A stretch of 64,000 nucleotides of DNA from Thermococcus chitonophagus (GTDB lineage Archaea > Methanobacteriota_B > Thermococci > Thermococcales > Thermococcaceae). Positions 7,681 to 15,881 of this stretch are shown here, in pieces. Where the stretch lies: NCBI RefSeq assembly GCF_002214605.1, contig NZ_CP015193.1:1158978-1222977 (forward strand). Direction: 5' to 3'. The notes beneath the pieces were generated by a model, which did no database searches, had not been told where the DNA came from, and worked only from the letters and a program-made list of their open reading frames with translations. The position numbers were made by a program, and so were the translations under genes. Within the stretch, counting starts at the first letter, position 1. Every line of letters starts with the position of its first letter.

Positions 7681-9090
7681 ATGGTTCAAATAATTGACAC
7701 GACGTTTAGAGATGCCCACCAATCTCTTCTTGCAACTAGATTGAAAACTGAGGACATGCTTCCAATCGCTGAAGATATGGATAAGATAGGCTTCTACTCA
7801 ATGGAGGTTTGGGGAGGGGCAACTTTTGATGTTTGCATCCGCTATTTAAAGGAGGATCCCTGGGAGAGGCTCAAGGATTTAAGGGAGAGAATAAGGAAGA
7901 CAAAGCTACAGATGCTACTTAGGGGAAAGAACCTCGTCGGCTACAAACACTATCCAGATGAAGTTATCGTGAAGTTCATCGAGAAGGCGTACGAGAATGG
8001 GATAGATATCTTCAGGATTTTTGATGCACTTAACGACGTAAGAAACATGGAGCTTGCAATAAAAACCGTCAAAAGCGTCGGTGCAGAAGTCCAGGGAGTT
8101 ATAGCCTATACTACTGGGCCCGTATTCACTCTCGAGTATTATCTGCAGAAGGTTGAGGAGCTTATAGGGCTAGATGTTGACGTGATAACTATAAAGGACA
8201 TGGCTGGCCTTTTAACTCCCCAGATGGCCTACGATCTCGTTAGGGAAATAAAGCTGAGTTATGGAGTTCCTGTAAACGTTCACACTCACTCAACGACCGG
8301 CATGGCAGTGGCAACGTACCTTAAGGCGGTGGAGGCAGGGGCTGATTTTATCGATACTTCAATAAGTCCCCTAGCGTTTGGAACCGCCCAACCCGGGATT
8401 CAAACTATCTATCACGCCCTTCCAGAAAAAGACAGGCCAAACTTAAATCTTGATGCCATTAGGAGCGTTTCAAAGTACCTAGAGAAAATCCTAGAGGAGA
8501 AGTATTCGTGCCTGCTGAGCAAGAAAGTTTTACAGGTAAATCCCGAAGTTCTAACCTATCAAGTTCCCGGGGGCATGATGTCAAATTTGATTGCTCAACT
8601 CAGGGAAATGAATGCTCTAGATAGGTTAAATGAAGTGCTAGAAGAGATACCAAGGGTTAGAGAAGACTTAGGATGGCCTCCACTGGTTACTCCCGCGAGC
8701 CAGATAGTTGGAACCCAGGCGGTGTTAAACGTTCTCTTTGGGAGGTACAGAATGCTAACCAAAGAAGTTAAGGCATACCTCCTGGGTAAGTACGGCAAGC
8801 CTCCGGCCAGGATCAAAGAAGATCTAGTGGGAAGGGTTAAAGATGAGGGAGTTAGGGAGGAGAACAAGGGAATAGAAGAGTGCAGGAAGGAGCTAATCGA
8901 GATGGGCTTCATAAGGGAGAGCGAGTGCGAGGAGGATGTGCTAACTTACTGCCTCTTTCCCCAGGTTGCCATCGAGTTCTTCAAGGCAAGGAGAAAGGGA
9001 ATTAATGGAAATGCTATCCCCAGGGAGGCTAAAAAGTTTAAATTGTTCATCAATGGAGTTGAATTCGATGTGGGCATACTGGAGCAGTGA
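7681..9090 (+). CDS. oadA: Carboxyltransferase subunit: oxaloacetate decarboxylase alpha / pyruvate carboxylase B type
   Basis: A 469-residue carboxyltransferase that moves CO2 between carboxybiotin and pyruvate/oxaloacetate or a related substrate. The HMGL-like TIM barrel (about 1-270) opens with DTTFRDAHQSL, carries a lysine in TIKDMAGL that is normally carboxylated, and metal ligands in VHTHSTTGM. The conserved carboxylase domain follows (about 290-450) with YQVPGGMMSNL and LVTPASQIVGTQAV. There is no C-terminal biotinyl domain, so a separate biotin carrier is needed. Thermococcales use such subunits in membrane decarboxylase complexes or methylmalonyl-CoA routes; which one cannot be told here. 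The TATA-like run at about 7638-7648 suggests a short leader. The stop codon overlaps a box C/D RNA. Confidence 0.82.
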   Translation: MVQIIDTTFRDAHQSLLATRLKTEDMLPIAEDMDKIGFYSMEVWGGATFDVCIRYLKEDPWERLKDLRERIRKTKLQMLLRGKNLVGYKHYPDEVIVKFIEKAYENGIDIFRIFDALNDVRNMELAIKTVKSVGAEVQGVIAYTTGPVFTLEYYLQKVEELIGLDVDVITIKDMAGLLTPQMAYDLVREIKLSYGVPVNVHTHSTTGMAVATYLKAVEAGADFIDTSISPLAFGTAQPGIQTIYHALPEKDRPNLNLDAIRSVSKYLEKILEEKYSCLLSKKVLQVNPEVLTYQVPGGMMSNLIAQLREMNALDRLNEVLEEIPRVREDLGWPPLVTPASQIVGTQAVLNVLFGRYRMLTKEVKAYLLGKYGKPPARIKEDLVGRVKDEGVREENKGIEECRKELIEMGFIRESECEEDVLTYCLFPQVAIEFFKARRKGINGNAIPREAKKFKLFINGVEFDVGILEQ

Positions 9091-9144
9091 TGAAGGGATT
9101 AGCCCCGCTGAGGTGGTGATGAGGCTGGCCCATCGCCGAGCTCC
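9081..9144 (+). ncRNA. Box C/D guide sRNA
   Basis: All elements of an archaeal C/D sRNA are in order. A terminal stem GGAGC (9081-9085) pairs with GCTCC (9140-9144). Box C is GTGATGA (9087-9093), followed by a 14-base guide (9094-9107), box D' CTGA (9108-9111), a 4-base spacer, box C' GTGATGA (9116-9122), a 13-base guide (9123-9135) and box D CCGA (9136-9139, one change from CTGA). The D' guide is complementary to GGGGCTAATCCC-like sequence, which resembles the early part of archaeal 16S rRNA; that target is inferred from memory. Box C contains the stop codon of the carboxyltransferase gene, and the RNA overlaps the end of the convergent DUF72 gene. Confidence 0.75.
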
Positions 9145-9851
9145 CTCTTAAACCTCATGGCATCCTCACACATATTTGAATTGTTGAAGTATACGAAGCT
9201 CTCCTCAACGTGAAAGGCGAGGACCTTATCTCGTATTTTCCTAAGCTCTTCATCGCTGTACCTATGAGAATAGATTATCCTATCGTTCTCGTACCTACCA
9301 TGGAGCCTGTAATAGTTTACATCTCCGCGGTGGAGGGGAATCGCAACGAGTGGATCCACAACATCAATAACATCAAACTCCTTCACGAACTTCTTTCTTC
9401 CCTTTTCACTCCATCCCCTCAGCTCAACTGCTATCTCAATATCCCTTTCTATCTTTGAGAAGAACTTTTCGGCGTTAGTAAAACTCTCATCGCTCTCCTT
9501 GAAGCTCTTGGGGAGTTGAATTAAGATGAATCTAGCATTAAGTAGCTTTGCTTCATGTAGCGTTATCCTCCAGTAGTGCAGGACTTCGGAAGTGGGCTTA
9601 AGCAGGCCAACGTTCTTACTAGGCCTAACGTTACTCCTTCTCCAAGTCGGGCTATTAGGAGGATGCGTGATTCCCTGAAATGCCTTAATCGAGAACACAA
9701 AATCCTTCGGAGCCTTCTTCCTCCATCTCTCTAGCGTTTTGTCTTGGAGTATCCTATAGAAGGTCTGCTGTATCTCTACGGTCTTGAAGTCTTGGAAGTA
9801 CTTTTCTTGCTTCTCGCAAAAGCCACATGTTCCAACGAGGATCATAACCAT
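9099..9851 (-). CDS. DUF72 (YecE-like) TIM-barrel protein
   Basis: A 250-residue protein of the DUF72 family, whose biochemical role is unknown. Seen: the opening VGTCGFCEKQEKYF, the strand FVFSIKAFQGITHPP near residue 50, RFILIQLPKSFKES, AVELRGWSEKG, and YYRLHGRYENDRIIYSHRYS followed by VYFNNSNMCEDAMRF, all typical of the family. The ATG at 9851 has no strong ribosome site; ATG 9845 is an alternative. The 3' end (last 46 bases) overlaps a box C/D RNA encoded on the other strand, so its final GPASSPPQRG-like tail is dictated by the RNA. Confidence 0.8.
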   Translation of the reverse strand: MVMILVGTCGFCEKQEKYFQDFKTVEIQQTFYRILQDKTLERWRKKAPKDFVFSIKAFQGITHPPNSPTWRRSNVRPSKNVGLLKPTSEVLHYWRITLHEAKLLNARFILIQLPKSFKESDESFTNAEKFFSKIERDIEIAVELRGWSEKGRKKFVKEFDVIDVVDPLVAIPLHRGDVNYYRLHGRYENDRIIYSHRYSDEELRKIRDKVLAFHVEESFVYFNNSNMCEDAMRFKRELGDGPASSPPQRG

Positions 9852-9890
9852 CCCAAAAGGATTTTGAACTTTCCTTTAATATCACTTTTC

Positions 9891-9955
9891 GGGCCGATGA
9901 CGAAGGTGGGCACTCGCCGATTTGATGAGGTCGTGGGGGGAGGAGCCAGAGGCCC
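9891..9955 (+). ncRNA. Candidate box C/D sRNA with degenerate boxes
   Basis: A terminal stem GGGCC (9891-9895) / GGCCC (9951-9955) encloses a C-like box CGATGA (9895-9900), D' CCGA (9917-9920), C' TTGATGA (9922-9928) and a D-like CAGA (9947-9950). Three boxes deviate by one base and the D'-C' spacer is only one base. The last guide (about 9929-9945) is very G-rich. The element lies in the intergenic space just before the M20 peptidase gene. The stem and box order support it; the box deviations count against it. Confidence 0.35.
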
Positions 9956-10003
9956 TCCCAAAGATTATTAAACGGTTGGGCGAAGGAGGGTTAGGTGAGC
10001 CTA

Positions 10004-11056
10004 ATGAAGACGGAGAGAGCAAAGGAGATACTCCTCCAACTTCTCAAGATACCCTCTCCTTCCGGGAGAGAGGACAGGATAGCCCTTTACATAATGGAAT
10101 TCCTCCACAGGCTTGACTATGATGTTCACATAGAGAGCGACGGCGAGATAATTGATCTTGTTGTTAATCCAGAAGCGGAGTTATTTTTCGAAGTTCACAT
10201 GGACACGATAGAGCCTAGAGCAGAGCCATTTGTGAGGGGAAACATAGTCTATGGAACGGGAGCCAGCGACATAAAGGGAGGGATTGCATCAATCCTTCTA
10301 ATGCTTGAGCAACTGAAAAAAGAGGGCAAGAATCTGAACGTTGGAATAGTTTTCGTTAGCGACGAGGAGAAAGGAGGAAGGGGCTCCGCTTTATTCATGG
10401 AGCGCTACAAGCCGAAGATGGCGGTGGTTCTTGAGCCTACGGATTTGGAGGTCCACATAGCGCATGCAGGAAACATAGAGGCGTACTTTGAAGTTGATGG
10501 GAAAGAGGCACATGGAGCATGCCCCGAGAGTGGTGTGAACGCTATTGAGCAGGTCTTTGAGATGTTGCAAAAGCTTAAGGAGCTCGAACCCTTCAAGGTG
10601 AAGGGGAAGTACTTCGATCCACACATAGGTATACAGGAGCTAATATGTGAGAACCCCTACTACCTAATTCCCGCGCTGTGTAGGGGAAGGCTTGAGGCCA
10701 GACTTCTGCCAGAACAAGAAGTCGAGGACGTTCTAGACTTAATTGACCCAATACTTGATGAGTACACGCTGAAGTACGAGTACACGGAGATATGGGATGG
10801 TTATGAGCTGAGTGAAGATGAAGAGATAGTTCAGATAGCAAAGCAGGCGATGGATGTCGTTGGCCTCGATGAGTTTGGGGCAATGAGGAGCTGGACTGAC
10901 GCAATAAACTTCACATACAACGGGACTAAGACGATAGTATTTGGCCCAGGAAACCTTGATATCTCACACACCAAGTTCGAGAGAATTGATGTAAGGGACG
11001 TCGTCAAGGCTAGTGAATTTCTCATGGCAATAAACGAAATATATGGATCGAAGTAG
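10004..11056 (+). CDS. M20-family metallopeptidase/deacylase (ArgE/DapE-like)
   Basis: A 350-residue zinc amidohydrolase of the M20 family. Metal and catalytic motifs are visible: FEVHMDTIEP (about 62-71, metal His and catalytic Asp), GTGASDIKGGIAS (bridging Asp), SDEEKGGRGS (general-base Glu pair), the ligand region VVLEPTDLEVHIAHAG, and the final ligand His in DISHTKFER. The dimerisation domain lies at about 165-265. The closest relatives are acetylornithine or LysW-linked amino-acid deacylases, but no arg or lys genes are adjacent, so the substrate is open. ATG 10004 follows GGTGAG; an in-frame GTG lies 9 bases upstream. Confidence 0.82.
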   Translation: MKTERAKEILLQLLKIPSPSGREDRIALYIMEFLHRLDYDVHIESDGEIIDLVVNPEAELFFEVHMDTIEPRAEPFVRGNIVYGTGASDIKGGIASILLMLEQLKKEGKNLNVGIVFVSDEEKGGRGSALFMERYKPKMAVVLEPTDLEVHIAHAGNIEAYFEVDGKEAHGACPESGVNAIEQVFEMLQKLKELEPFKVKGKYFDPHIGIQELICENPYYLIPALCRGRLEARLLPEQEVEDVLDLIDPILDEYTLKYEYTEIWDGYELSEDEEIVQIAKQAMDVVGLDEFGAMRSWTDAINFTYNGTKTIVFGPGNLDISHTKFERIDVRDVVKASEFLMAINEIYGSK

Positions 11057-11266
11057 CTCTAAATGGGAATTATAAAACTAAAAAAACTACCAAGCAATTC
11101 ATGATAATGCTAACCTCTTTCTAAATTTTTAACGTAGAGATATCAATTAATGCCAAGGAGAACTTCTAACTCCATTTAAGGGCATTGTAACAAATACACC
11201 GATATTCTCGAGAGGAAAATAAGTCAAGAGAAAGGAGCGTGTTTCTGACCAGCTCATCGTTTAAGG

Positions 11267-12607
11267 TTATAAGATAAGTCTAACTTTTTCGAGAACTTCC
11301 CTGGGGTTCTTCCCAAAGATTATAATCATTGGCTCCTTCCCTATGTCACCTAGGTGGTATATTATATCTGGCCTGTTCTTTGCTCTTTTTACCGCAGTTT
11401 CAATGCCCCAGGGTATCGTGGCTCCTTCCTTCTCTTTAACCTCTATTGGCTCCTCCCTTCTGTCATAGAAGGAAACCTTAAGCCCCTGTTCCTTGGCCAG
11501 CTCAACTATCTCCTCGCTGTACCTTACGTTTATCGCGCTCCTGTATTCTGGGTAGAACCTCATATACGCGAGGACGGCCCTAGCTAAGTGATCACTCACT
11601 CCGAACTCTACTGGGCCTACGGCCTTCACTGAGTTTCCATACTTCACTATCCTTCCCTTAACTCCAGCAACATCTTCGATAGTTCTGGCGTAGGGAAGCG
11701 GTAAGGAGTATACAAAGTTCGTGCCAACCTCTGGGATAAGATGAACAGGGCTCATTTCCTCAAACTTCCTGACTGCCTCGCTCAATTCCTTGTAAATTCT
11801 CCACTTTTCAGCTGGAATTTCTATCCATGCGGACTGGTTCACGGGACAGTGACCGTGGCCTATTCTATGACCGGTGGCAATTCCCAGGGTTATGAATTTC
11901 TTTGCCACTCCTATCGCATCCTCCAGACCAAGCCCCTTGGCGAGGTTGGCAGTTATTGCAGCTGAGAAGGAACAGCCTGTTCCGTGCGTACAGCCCTCCA
12001 CCTTGGGAGCCCTGTACTCCTTAAAGGTGCCGTTGTGGTACAGAACGTCTATCGCATACTCTCCGGACAGGTGGCCTCCCTTTACAATTACCGCTTTCGC
12101 TCCAGTCTCTTCAGCGATTTTCTTCGCTGCTCTTCTCGCATCTTCCACGGTTTTTATCTCCATCCCGCTGAGCTTCTCAGCTTCAAACCTGTTTGGAGTT
12201 ACCAATGTAGCCAGCGGGAGGATGTACTTGACCAGGGCATCAACGGCATCTTCCCTCAGAAGAGGAGCCCCGCTCTTGGCTATCATTACCGGATCAACGA
12301 CCAATGGAAAGTCGTACTTCTCCACGGTCTTTGCGACGGCCTTTATTATCTCGGCATTGCTCAACATCCCTGTCTTTGCTGCATCAACCCCTATATCCTC
12401 AACAACCGCCCTTATCTGCTCAGCAACCACCTCAGGAGGTATATCGTGGATGGCCGTTACTGAGGTTGTATTCTGGGCGGTGACCGAGGTTATTGCAACC
12501 AGCCCGTGAACGCCGAATGCCGTGAATGTCTTCAGATCGGCCTCAATCCCCGCTCCTCCTCCGCTGTCGCTACCGGCAATTGTTAATGCAGTCTTAACGA
12601 GCCTCAT
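11267..12607 (-). CDS. thiDN: Bifunctional HMP(-P) kinase / thiamine-phosphate synthase ThiDN
   Basis: A 446-residue fusion. ThiD (about 1-260) phosphorylates hydroxymethylpyrimidine and HMP-P; seen are the opening ALTIAGSDSGGGAGIEADLK, VVDPVMIAKSGAPLL, LVTPNRFEAEKLSG, VIVKGGH and the anion-hole motif GTGCSFSAAI. ThiN (about 270-446) is the archaeal thiamine-phosphate synthase that joins HMP-PP and THZ-P; its region includes VKGRIVKYGNSVKAVGPVEFGVSDHLARAVL. It is the last gene of the thiamin operon and overlaps thiE by 4 bases. Because the operon also has thiE, the cell seems to have two thiamine-phosphate synthases. Confidence 0.92.
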   Translation of the reverse strand: MRLVKTALTIAGSDSGGGAGIEADLKTFTAFGVHGLVAITSVTAQNTTSVTAIHDIPPEVVAEQIRAVVEDIGVDAAKTGMLSNAEIIKAVAKTVEKYDFPLVVDPVMIAKSGAPLLREDAVDALVKYILPLATLVTPNRFEAEKLSGMEIKTVEDARRAAKKIAEETGAKAVIVKGGHLSGEYAIDVLYHNGTFKEYRAPKVEGCTHGTGCSFSAAITANLAKGLGLEDAIGVAKKFITLGIATGHRIGHGHCPVNQSAWIEIPAEKWRIYKELSEAVRKFEEMSPVHLIPEVGTNFVYSLPLPYARTIEDVAGVKGRIVKYGNSVKAVGPVEFGVSDHLARAVLAYMRFYPEYRSAINVRYSEEIVELAKEQGLKVSFYDRREEPIEVKEKEGATIPWGIETAVKRAKNRPDIIYHLGDIGKEPMIIIFGKNPREVLEKVRLIL

Positions 12608-13227
12608 CCTAACACCTCCTCCACGATTTTTCTTAACTCCTCAGTTGCTCTCTTAACATCATCGGCCCCCATAACGGCCGATATCACCGCTATTCCATCT
12701 ACCCCCGTCTTCAAGACTTCACGTGCGTTCTCTCTGTTTATCCCACCGATGGCCACTACTGGAATGGAAACACTCTCAACAATTCTTCTCAGGCCCTCAA
12801 GTCCAATAACTCTCACATCACTTTTAGTTTTAGTTGGAAAAACTGAGCCAGCTCCCAGATAGTCCGCCCCTTTAGCCTCGGCATCTAGGGCCTCCTCTAG
12901 GGAATACACGGAGGCTCCAATTAGAAGACTAGGGGCAATTTCCTTGGCAACCTCAATTGGCATATCCTCAGGGCCAAGCTGAACTCCATCGGCATCTACA
13001 GCTAAGGCGACATCAATCCTGTCATCAACGAAGAATAGGGCATCGTATTCCCTCGTCAACTTCCTGAGCTCTCTCCCCATCTTGTACATCTCTCTCGTTG
13101 GAGCATCTTTTATCCTCATCTGGATAGCGGTAGCCCCGCCTTCGAGTGCCTGCCTAACTGATTCAACTTCGGGTTTAAGCCTCCTGTCCGTTATAACGTA
13201 AAGCTTGAGGTACTTCTTAAAGCTCAA
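12604..13227 (-). CDS. thiE: Thiamine-phosphate synthase ThiE
   Basis: A 207-residue TIM barrel that couples HMP-PP with thiazole phosphate. Seen: LYVITDRRL, the pyrophosphate/Mg site ATAIQMRIKDAPTREMY, LFVDDRIDVALAVDADGVQLGPEDMP, IGASVYSLEEAL, DYLGAGSVFPTKTKS and PVVAIGGINRENAREVL with GVDGIAVISAVM. All expected catalytic segments are present, so it looks active. It starts with TTG, the only start that matches the upstream GGTGAGGGAG site. It overlaps thiM (upstream) by 11 bases and thiDN by 4, so translation is coupled. Confidence 0.92.
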   Translation of the reverse strand: MSFKKYLKLYVITDRRLKPEVESVRQALEGGATAIQMRIKDAPTREMYKMGRELRKLTREYDALFFVDDRIDVALAVDADGVQLGPEDMPIEVAKEIAPSLLIGASVYSLEEALDAEAKGADYLGAGSVFPTKTKSDVRVIGLEGLRRIVESVSIPVVAIGGINRENAREVLKTGVDGIAVISAVMGADDVKRATEELRKIVEEVLG

Positions 13228-14017
13228 TCTCCCTCACCCTTGCGAGCTTTTCCACATCTTCAGGCTTCAGAAGGTAGAGCCAGTCGTAAAGCCTTACGTG
13301 GAAGCTTCCTGGGGTCTTAGCTTCCTCATAAGCTTTCTCGGCGGCAATTCCGAAAGTTGCTATGGCACTTACAGCCCCAATGAGAGGTTCAACGACTGCT
13401 ATGAATGCCCCTGTAATTGCCGACACCATGCAACCCGTTCCAGTGACTCTACCAAGCATTTCGTGACCGTTGTAAACAGCGTATACCCTTTTTCCATCAC
13501 TTACGTAGTCAACTTTTCCGGTTACAGCAACTACCGTTGAGAACTCCTCTGCAGCTTTAAGTGCCAGTTCCTTAGCTTTCTCCTCGTTATATTCGGCAGA
13601 ATCAACCCCTCTAGTTTTGCCGTGCTCTCCGAGGAGGGCCGATATCTCACCAAAATTCCCCCTTAGAACGGTAACACCCAGCTCGAGTATCTTTAGAGCG
13701 GTTTCCGTTCTCAGCCTTGTTGCACCAGCCCCCACGGGATCTAGAACTATGGGCTTATTAAGGTCATTGGCTACTTTGGTAGCCTTAATCATCGAGTCTA
13801 TCCAGAACTTGTCAAGAGTTCCTATGTTTATAACTACGGAATCTGCAATTCCAATCATCTCCTCGAGTTCTTCCTGGGCATGAGCCATTACAGGGGAAGC
13901 TCCTATGGCCAAAAGTGCATTCGCAGTTGAGTTCATGACAACGAAGTTGGTTATGTTATGAACTAAGGGCCTTTTCTTCCTTACGAGCTTTAATGCTTCC
14001 CTTATCACCTCAACCAC
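13217..14017 (-). CDS. thiM: Hydroxyethylthiazole kinase ThiM
   Basis: A 266-residue ribokinase-fold kinase that phosphorylates 4-methyl-5-hydroxyethylthiazole, a salvage step. Seen: PLVHNITNFVVMNSTANALLAIGASPVMAHA at the substrate site, PIVLDPVGAGATRLRTE, VLRGNFGEISALLG, VVAVTGKVDYVSDG and RVTGTGCMVSAITGAF with the catalytic GTGC anion hole. The start codon is GTG at 14017. It overlaps the permease gene by 13 bases and thiE by 11. The set of tenA, permease, thiM, thiE and thiDN shows that the operon recycles and imports precursors rather than making the thiazole from scratch. Confidence 0.93.
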   Translation of the reverse strand: MVEVIREALKLVRKKRPLVHNITNFVVMNSTANALLAIGASPVMAHAQEELEEMIGIADSVVINIGTLDKFWIDSMIKATKVANDLNKPIVLDPVGAGATRLRTETALKILELGVTVLRGNFGEISALLGEHGKTRGVDSAEYNEEKAKELALKAAEEFSTVVAVTGKVDYVSDGKRVYAVYNGHEMLGRVTGTGCMVSAITGAFIAVVEPLIGAVSAIATFGIAAEKAYEEAKTPGSFHVRLYDWLYLLKPEDVEKLARVREIEL

Positions 14018-15255
14018 CTCTCAAGAATGTAGTATAGAACTGCCGAGGTCACGAATACGGGAATACTTGCTCCAATTTGGTTTCCAATCGAGCTGAGCCC
14101 AGGAATGTGGACTCCCACTAAGCTCTCCATTGTTAGACCCAGGTACAATAAGAATCCCATAACCCACGCAATAATACCTGAGACCTTTACTGATTCATCG
14201 GAGAGAAGCTTATCTGCATCGTACTTCTTCTTGACTAAGAAGTAGTCCGTTATCATTATCGCGGCCAGAGGCACGAAGGCTCCACCGATTAGTAGTAGGA
14301 ATGCCTCGTACTTATCTACCGGGAATATCAAGGCTAAAACTGTTCCCACGATGCCTACCAGTATGACGTGTAGCTTGGCATTCGCCCTTGGATTGACGTT
14401 CTTCCACGTTATTGAGGCCGAGTAGATGTCCATGAATGTTGTATTGAGCGTTGAAACTAGCACAATAAGCATCGCCGGTATTCCGAGGCCGTATGCAGCT
14501 ATTATGCTTATGGGATCTGGCTGTTTAATTGCAACATTGCTCAAAGCCCCCAGGAAGTAACAGAACGCTGAACCTGCCAAGTGGCCTAAGTAAGTCCCCC
14601 AGGCAGCATCTTCCTTTGTCTTCGCGAACCTCGCGTAGTCGGCTATCGTTGGTGCCCAGCTCAAGGGCATGGCAATTACTAGGTCTAAAGCTATAAGGAG
14701 TGGCAGGCCTCCCTCTCCGGGCTTGTTCCAGAGCTCTAAGAACGAGTACTTGGAGAATATCACGTACAGCAGCCAGATGCTGAGCACTCCTAAGAGAGCG
14801 ACTGAAACTTTCTCTAGCCACCTCCACTTCTCGGGTCCTACAAGTGTCCAGACCGTAACTAGAATACCTAGGATGATCACCCAAGCGGAGTATGTTCCTG
14901 GGAAAATGGCATCTAGGGCCTTGGCACCTACAAGTAGCATTATCGCCGTCCATCCTATGAGCTGGAGGTAATTAAGAATCGATGGTAGCACAGAACCTCT
15001 TCCCCCAAGGGGCCCCCTAGATAAAACCATCGTAGGCAATCCAGTTTCCTGACCCTCCACAGCTATCAAGCTCATAACGGCGTTACCTAAGAGGTGTCCA
15101 ATGATTATCACCAGAAGGGCCTGCTTGAGGGAGAGGTAAGGCGTTAACAGTGCCCCGGCCCATATCACTGCTATTCCAAAGTCCGCTCCGAACCATATTG
15201 AAAAGTTACTCCAAAAGTCGAATATTTTATCCCTAACTGGCTTTATCTCGTACAT
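14005..15255 (-). CDS. cytX: NCS1-family permease, probable thiamin precursor (HMP) transporter
   Basis: A 416-residue membrane protein of the NCS1 nucleobase/cation symporter family with about twelve hydrophobic segments. Family features are the N-terminal WFGADFGIAVIWAGALL (segment 1, substrate site), an LPTMVLSRGPLGGRGS loop, LSWAPTIADYARFAKT in the middle and ITDYFLVKK toward the end. CytX-type members sit in thiamin operons and are predicted to import HMP or a related pyrimidine; the assignment rests on the operon context. The start at 15255 follows GGGGGTGAG. It overlaps thiM by 13 bases and is separated from the second tenA by 2 bases. Confidence 0.82.
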   Translation of the reverse strand: MYEIKPVRDKIFDFWSNFSIWFGADFGIAVIWAGALLTPYLSLKQALLVIIIGHLLGNAVMSLIAVEGQETGLPTMVLSRGPLGGRGSVLPSILNYLQLIGWTAIMLLVGAKALDAIFPGTYSAWVIILGILVTVWTLVGPEKWRWLEKVSVALLGVLSIWLLYVIFSKYSFLELWNKPGEGGLPLLIALDLVIAMPLSWAPTIADYARFAKTKEDAAWGTYLGHLAGSAFCYFLGALSNVAIKQPDPISIIAAYGLGIPAMLIVLVSTLNTTFMDIYSASITWKNVNPRANAKLHVILVGIVGTVLALIFPVDKYEAFLLLIGGAFVPLAAIMITDYFLVKKKYDADKLLSDESVKVSGIIAWVMGFLLYLGLTMESLVGVHIPGLSSIGNQIGASIPVFVTSAVLYYILERWLR

Positions 15256-15257
15256 CC

Positions 15258-15881
15258 TCACTCACCCCCAATATCCCAGAATATCAACTCAAACTTTGAG
15301 ACCTCAAGGAATACCTCCTTTGCCTTTCTTCTCTCAAACTCTCCATGCTGCTCAGCGAGCTCGTTGAGAATTGACCCAAGTTTTCTCACATACTCTCCAA
15401 ATTCTTCAGAGCTCCAGTGGTCTATAAACTCCTGATATGGGCTCTTCTCCTTTTGGTGGCTTTTGACCCAGGACCAAGCCTCATAGTACGCTTTCTCCTC
15501 ACAGTAAAACGCCGTAAATCCCTCCAAGAAGCTTCCCAGGCTTGCAACGTTCAGGAGGTAGTTTACGTAGGCCTTTGCCCTCCAGTCAATCTCTCCCTCT
15601 AGTGAGATGCCGAGAGCTCTAGCTTTAGACTCGAACATCTCGAGCTCCTTCGATATGTAGTAGATAGACTCTGCGAAGAATTGAAGGAGATTGTCGGGAG
15701 CTTTAGCCATTAAGATTGCCATGAACCTCAACGCGTTCTTCACGAAGTAGTAGTCGTTTACAAGCCATTTAGCAAAGTTTTCCTGGGGAAGCCTGTTCTC
15801 TGCTATCCTAATGAGGAAATTATGAGGTAAGAACTCGCTCCAGATGGGTCTTGCTTCCCTTAAAAGCTCCTCAGAAAACAT
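15258..15881 (-). CDS. TenA/THI-4 family thiaminase-like protein, second copy
   Basis: A 207-residue all-helical TenA-family protein. Seen: FAKWLVNDYYFVKNALRFMAILMAKAP in the first half, an FTAFYCEEKAYYEAWSWV segment, and IDHWSSEEFGEYVRKL near the end, closing with KFELIFWDIG. The catalytic cysteine region in this copy reads GFTAFYCEEKAYYEAW, compared with LTALLPCFWSYAEIAEYH in the neighbouring copy, so the two have diverged and it may belong to the TenA_E-like group. A role in salvage of degraded thiamin pyrimidines is inferred. The start at 15881 follows GGAGGGGTGG and overlaps the first tenA by 11 bases. Confidence 0.78.
   Translation of the reverse strand: MFSEELLREARPIWSEFLPHNFLIRIAENRLPQENFAKWLVNDYYFVKNALRFMAILMAKAPDNLLQFFAESIYYISKELEMFESKARALGISLEGEIDWRAKAYVNYLLNVASLGSFLEGFTAFYCEEKAYYEAWSWVKSHQKEKSPYQEFIDHWSSEEFGEYVRKLGSILNELAEQHGEFERRKAKEVFLEVSKFELIFWDIGGE

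Noticed and set aside
10745..10830. C/D-like series TTGATGA ... CTGA ... CTGA inside the M20 peptidase gene
   Set aside because: The spacing is wrong for C' and no terminal stem forms; the bases are explained by conserved coding sequence.
11874..12509. 211-codon plus-strand open frame opposite thiDN
   Set aside because: It mirrors codons of a recognised bifunctional enzyme, and its protein is low in helical or domain character.
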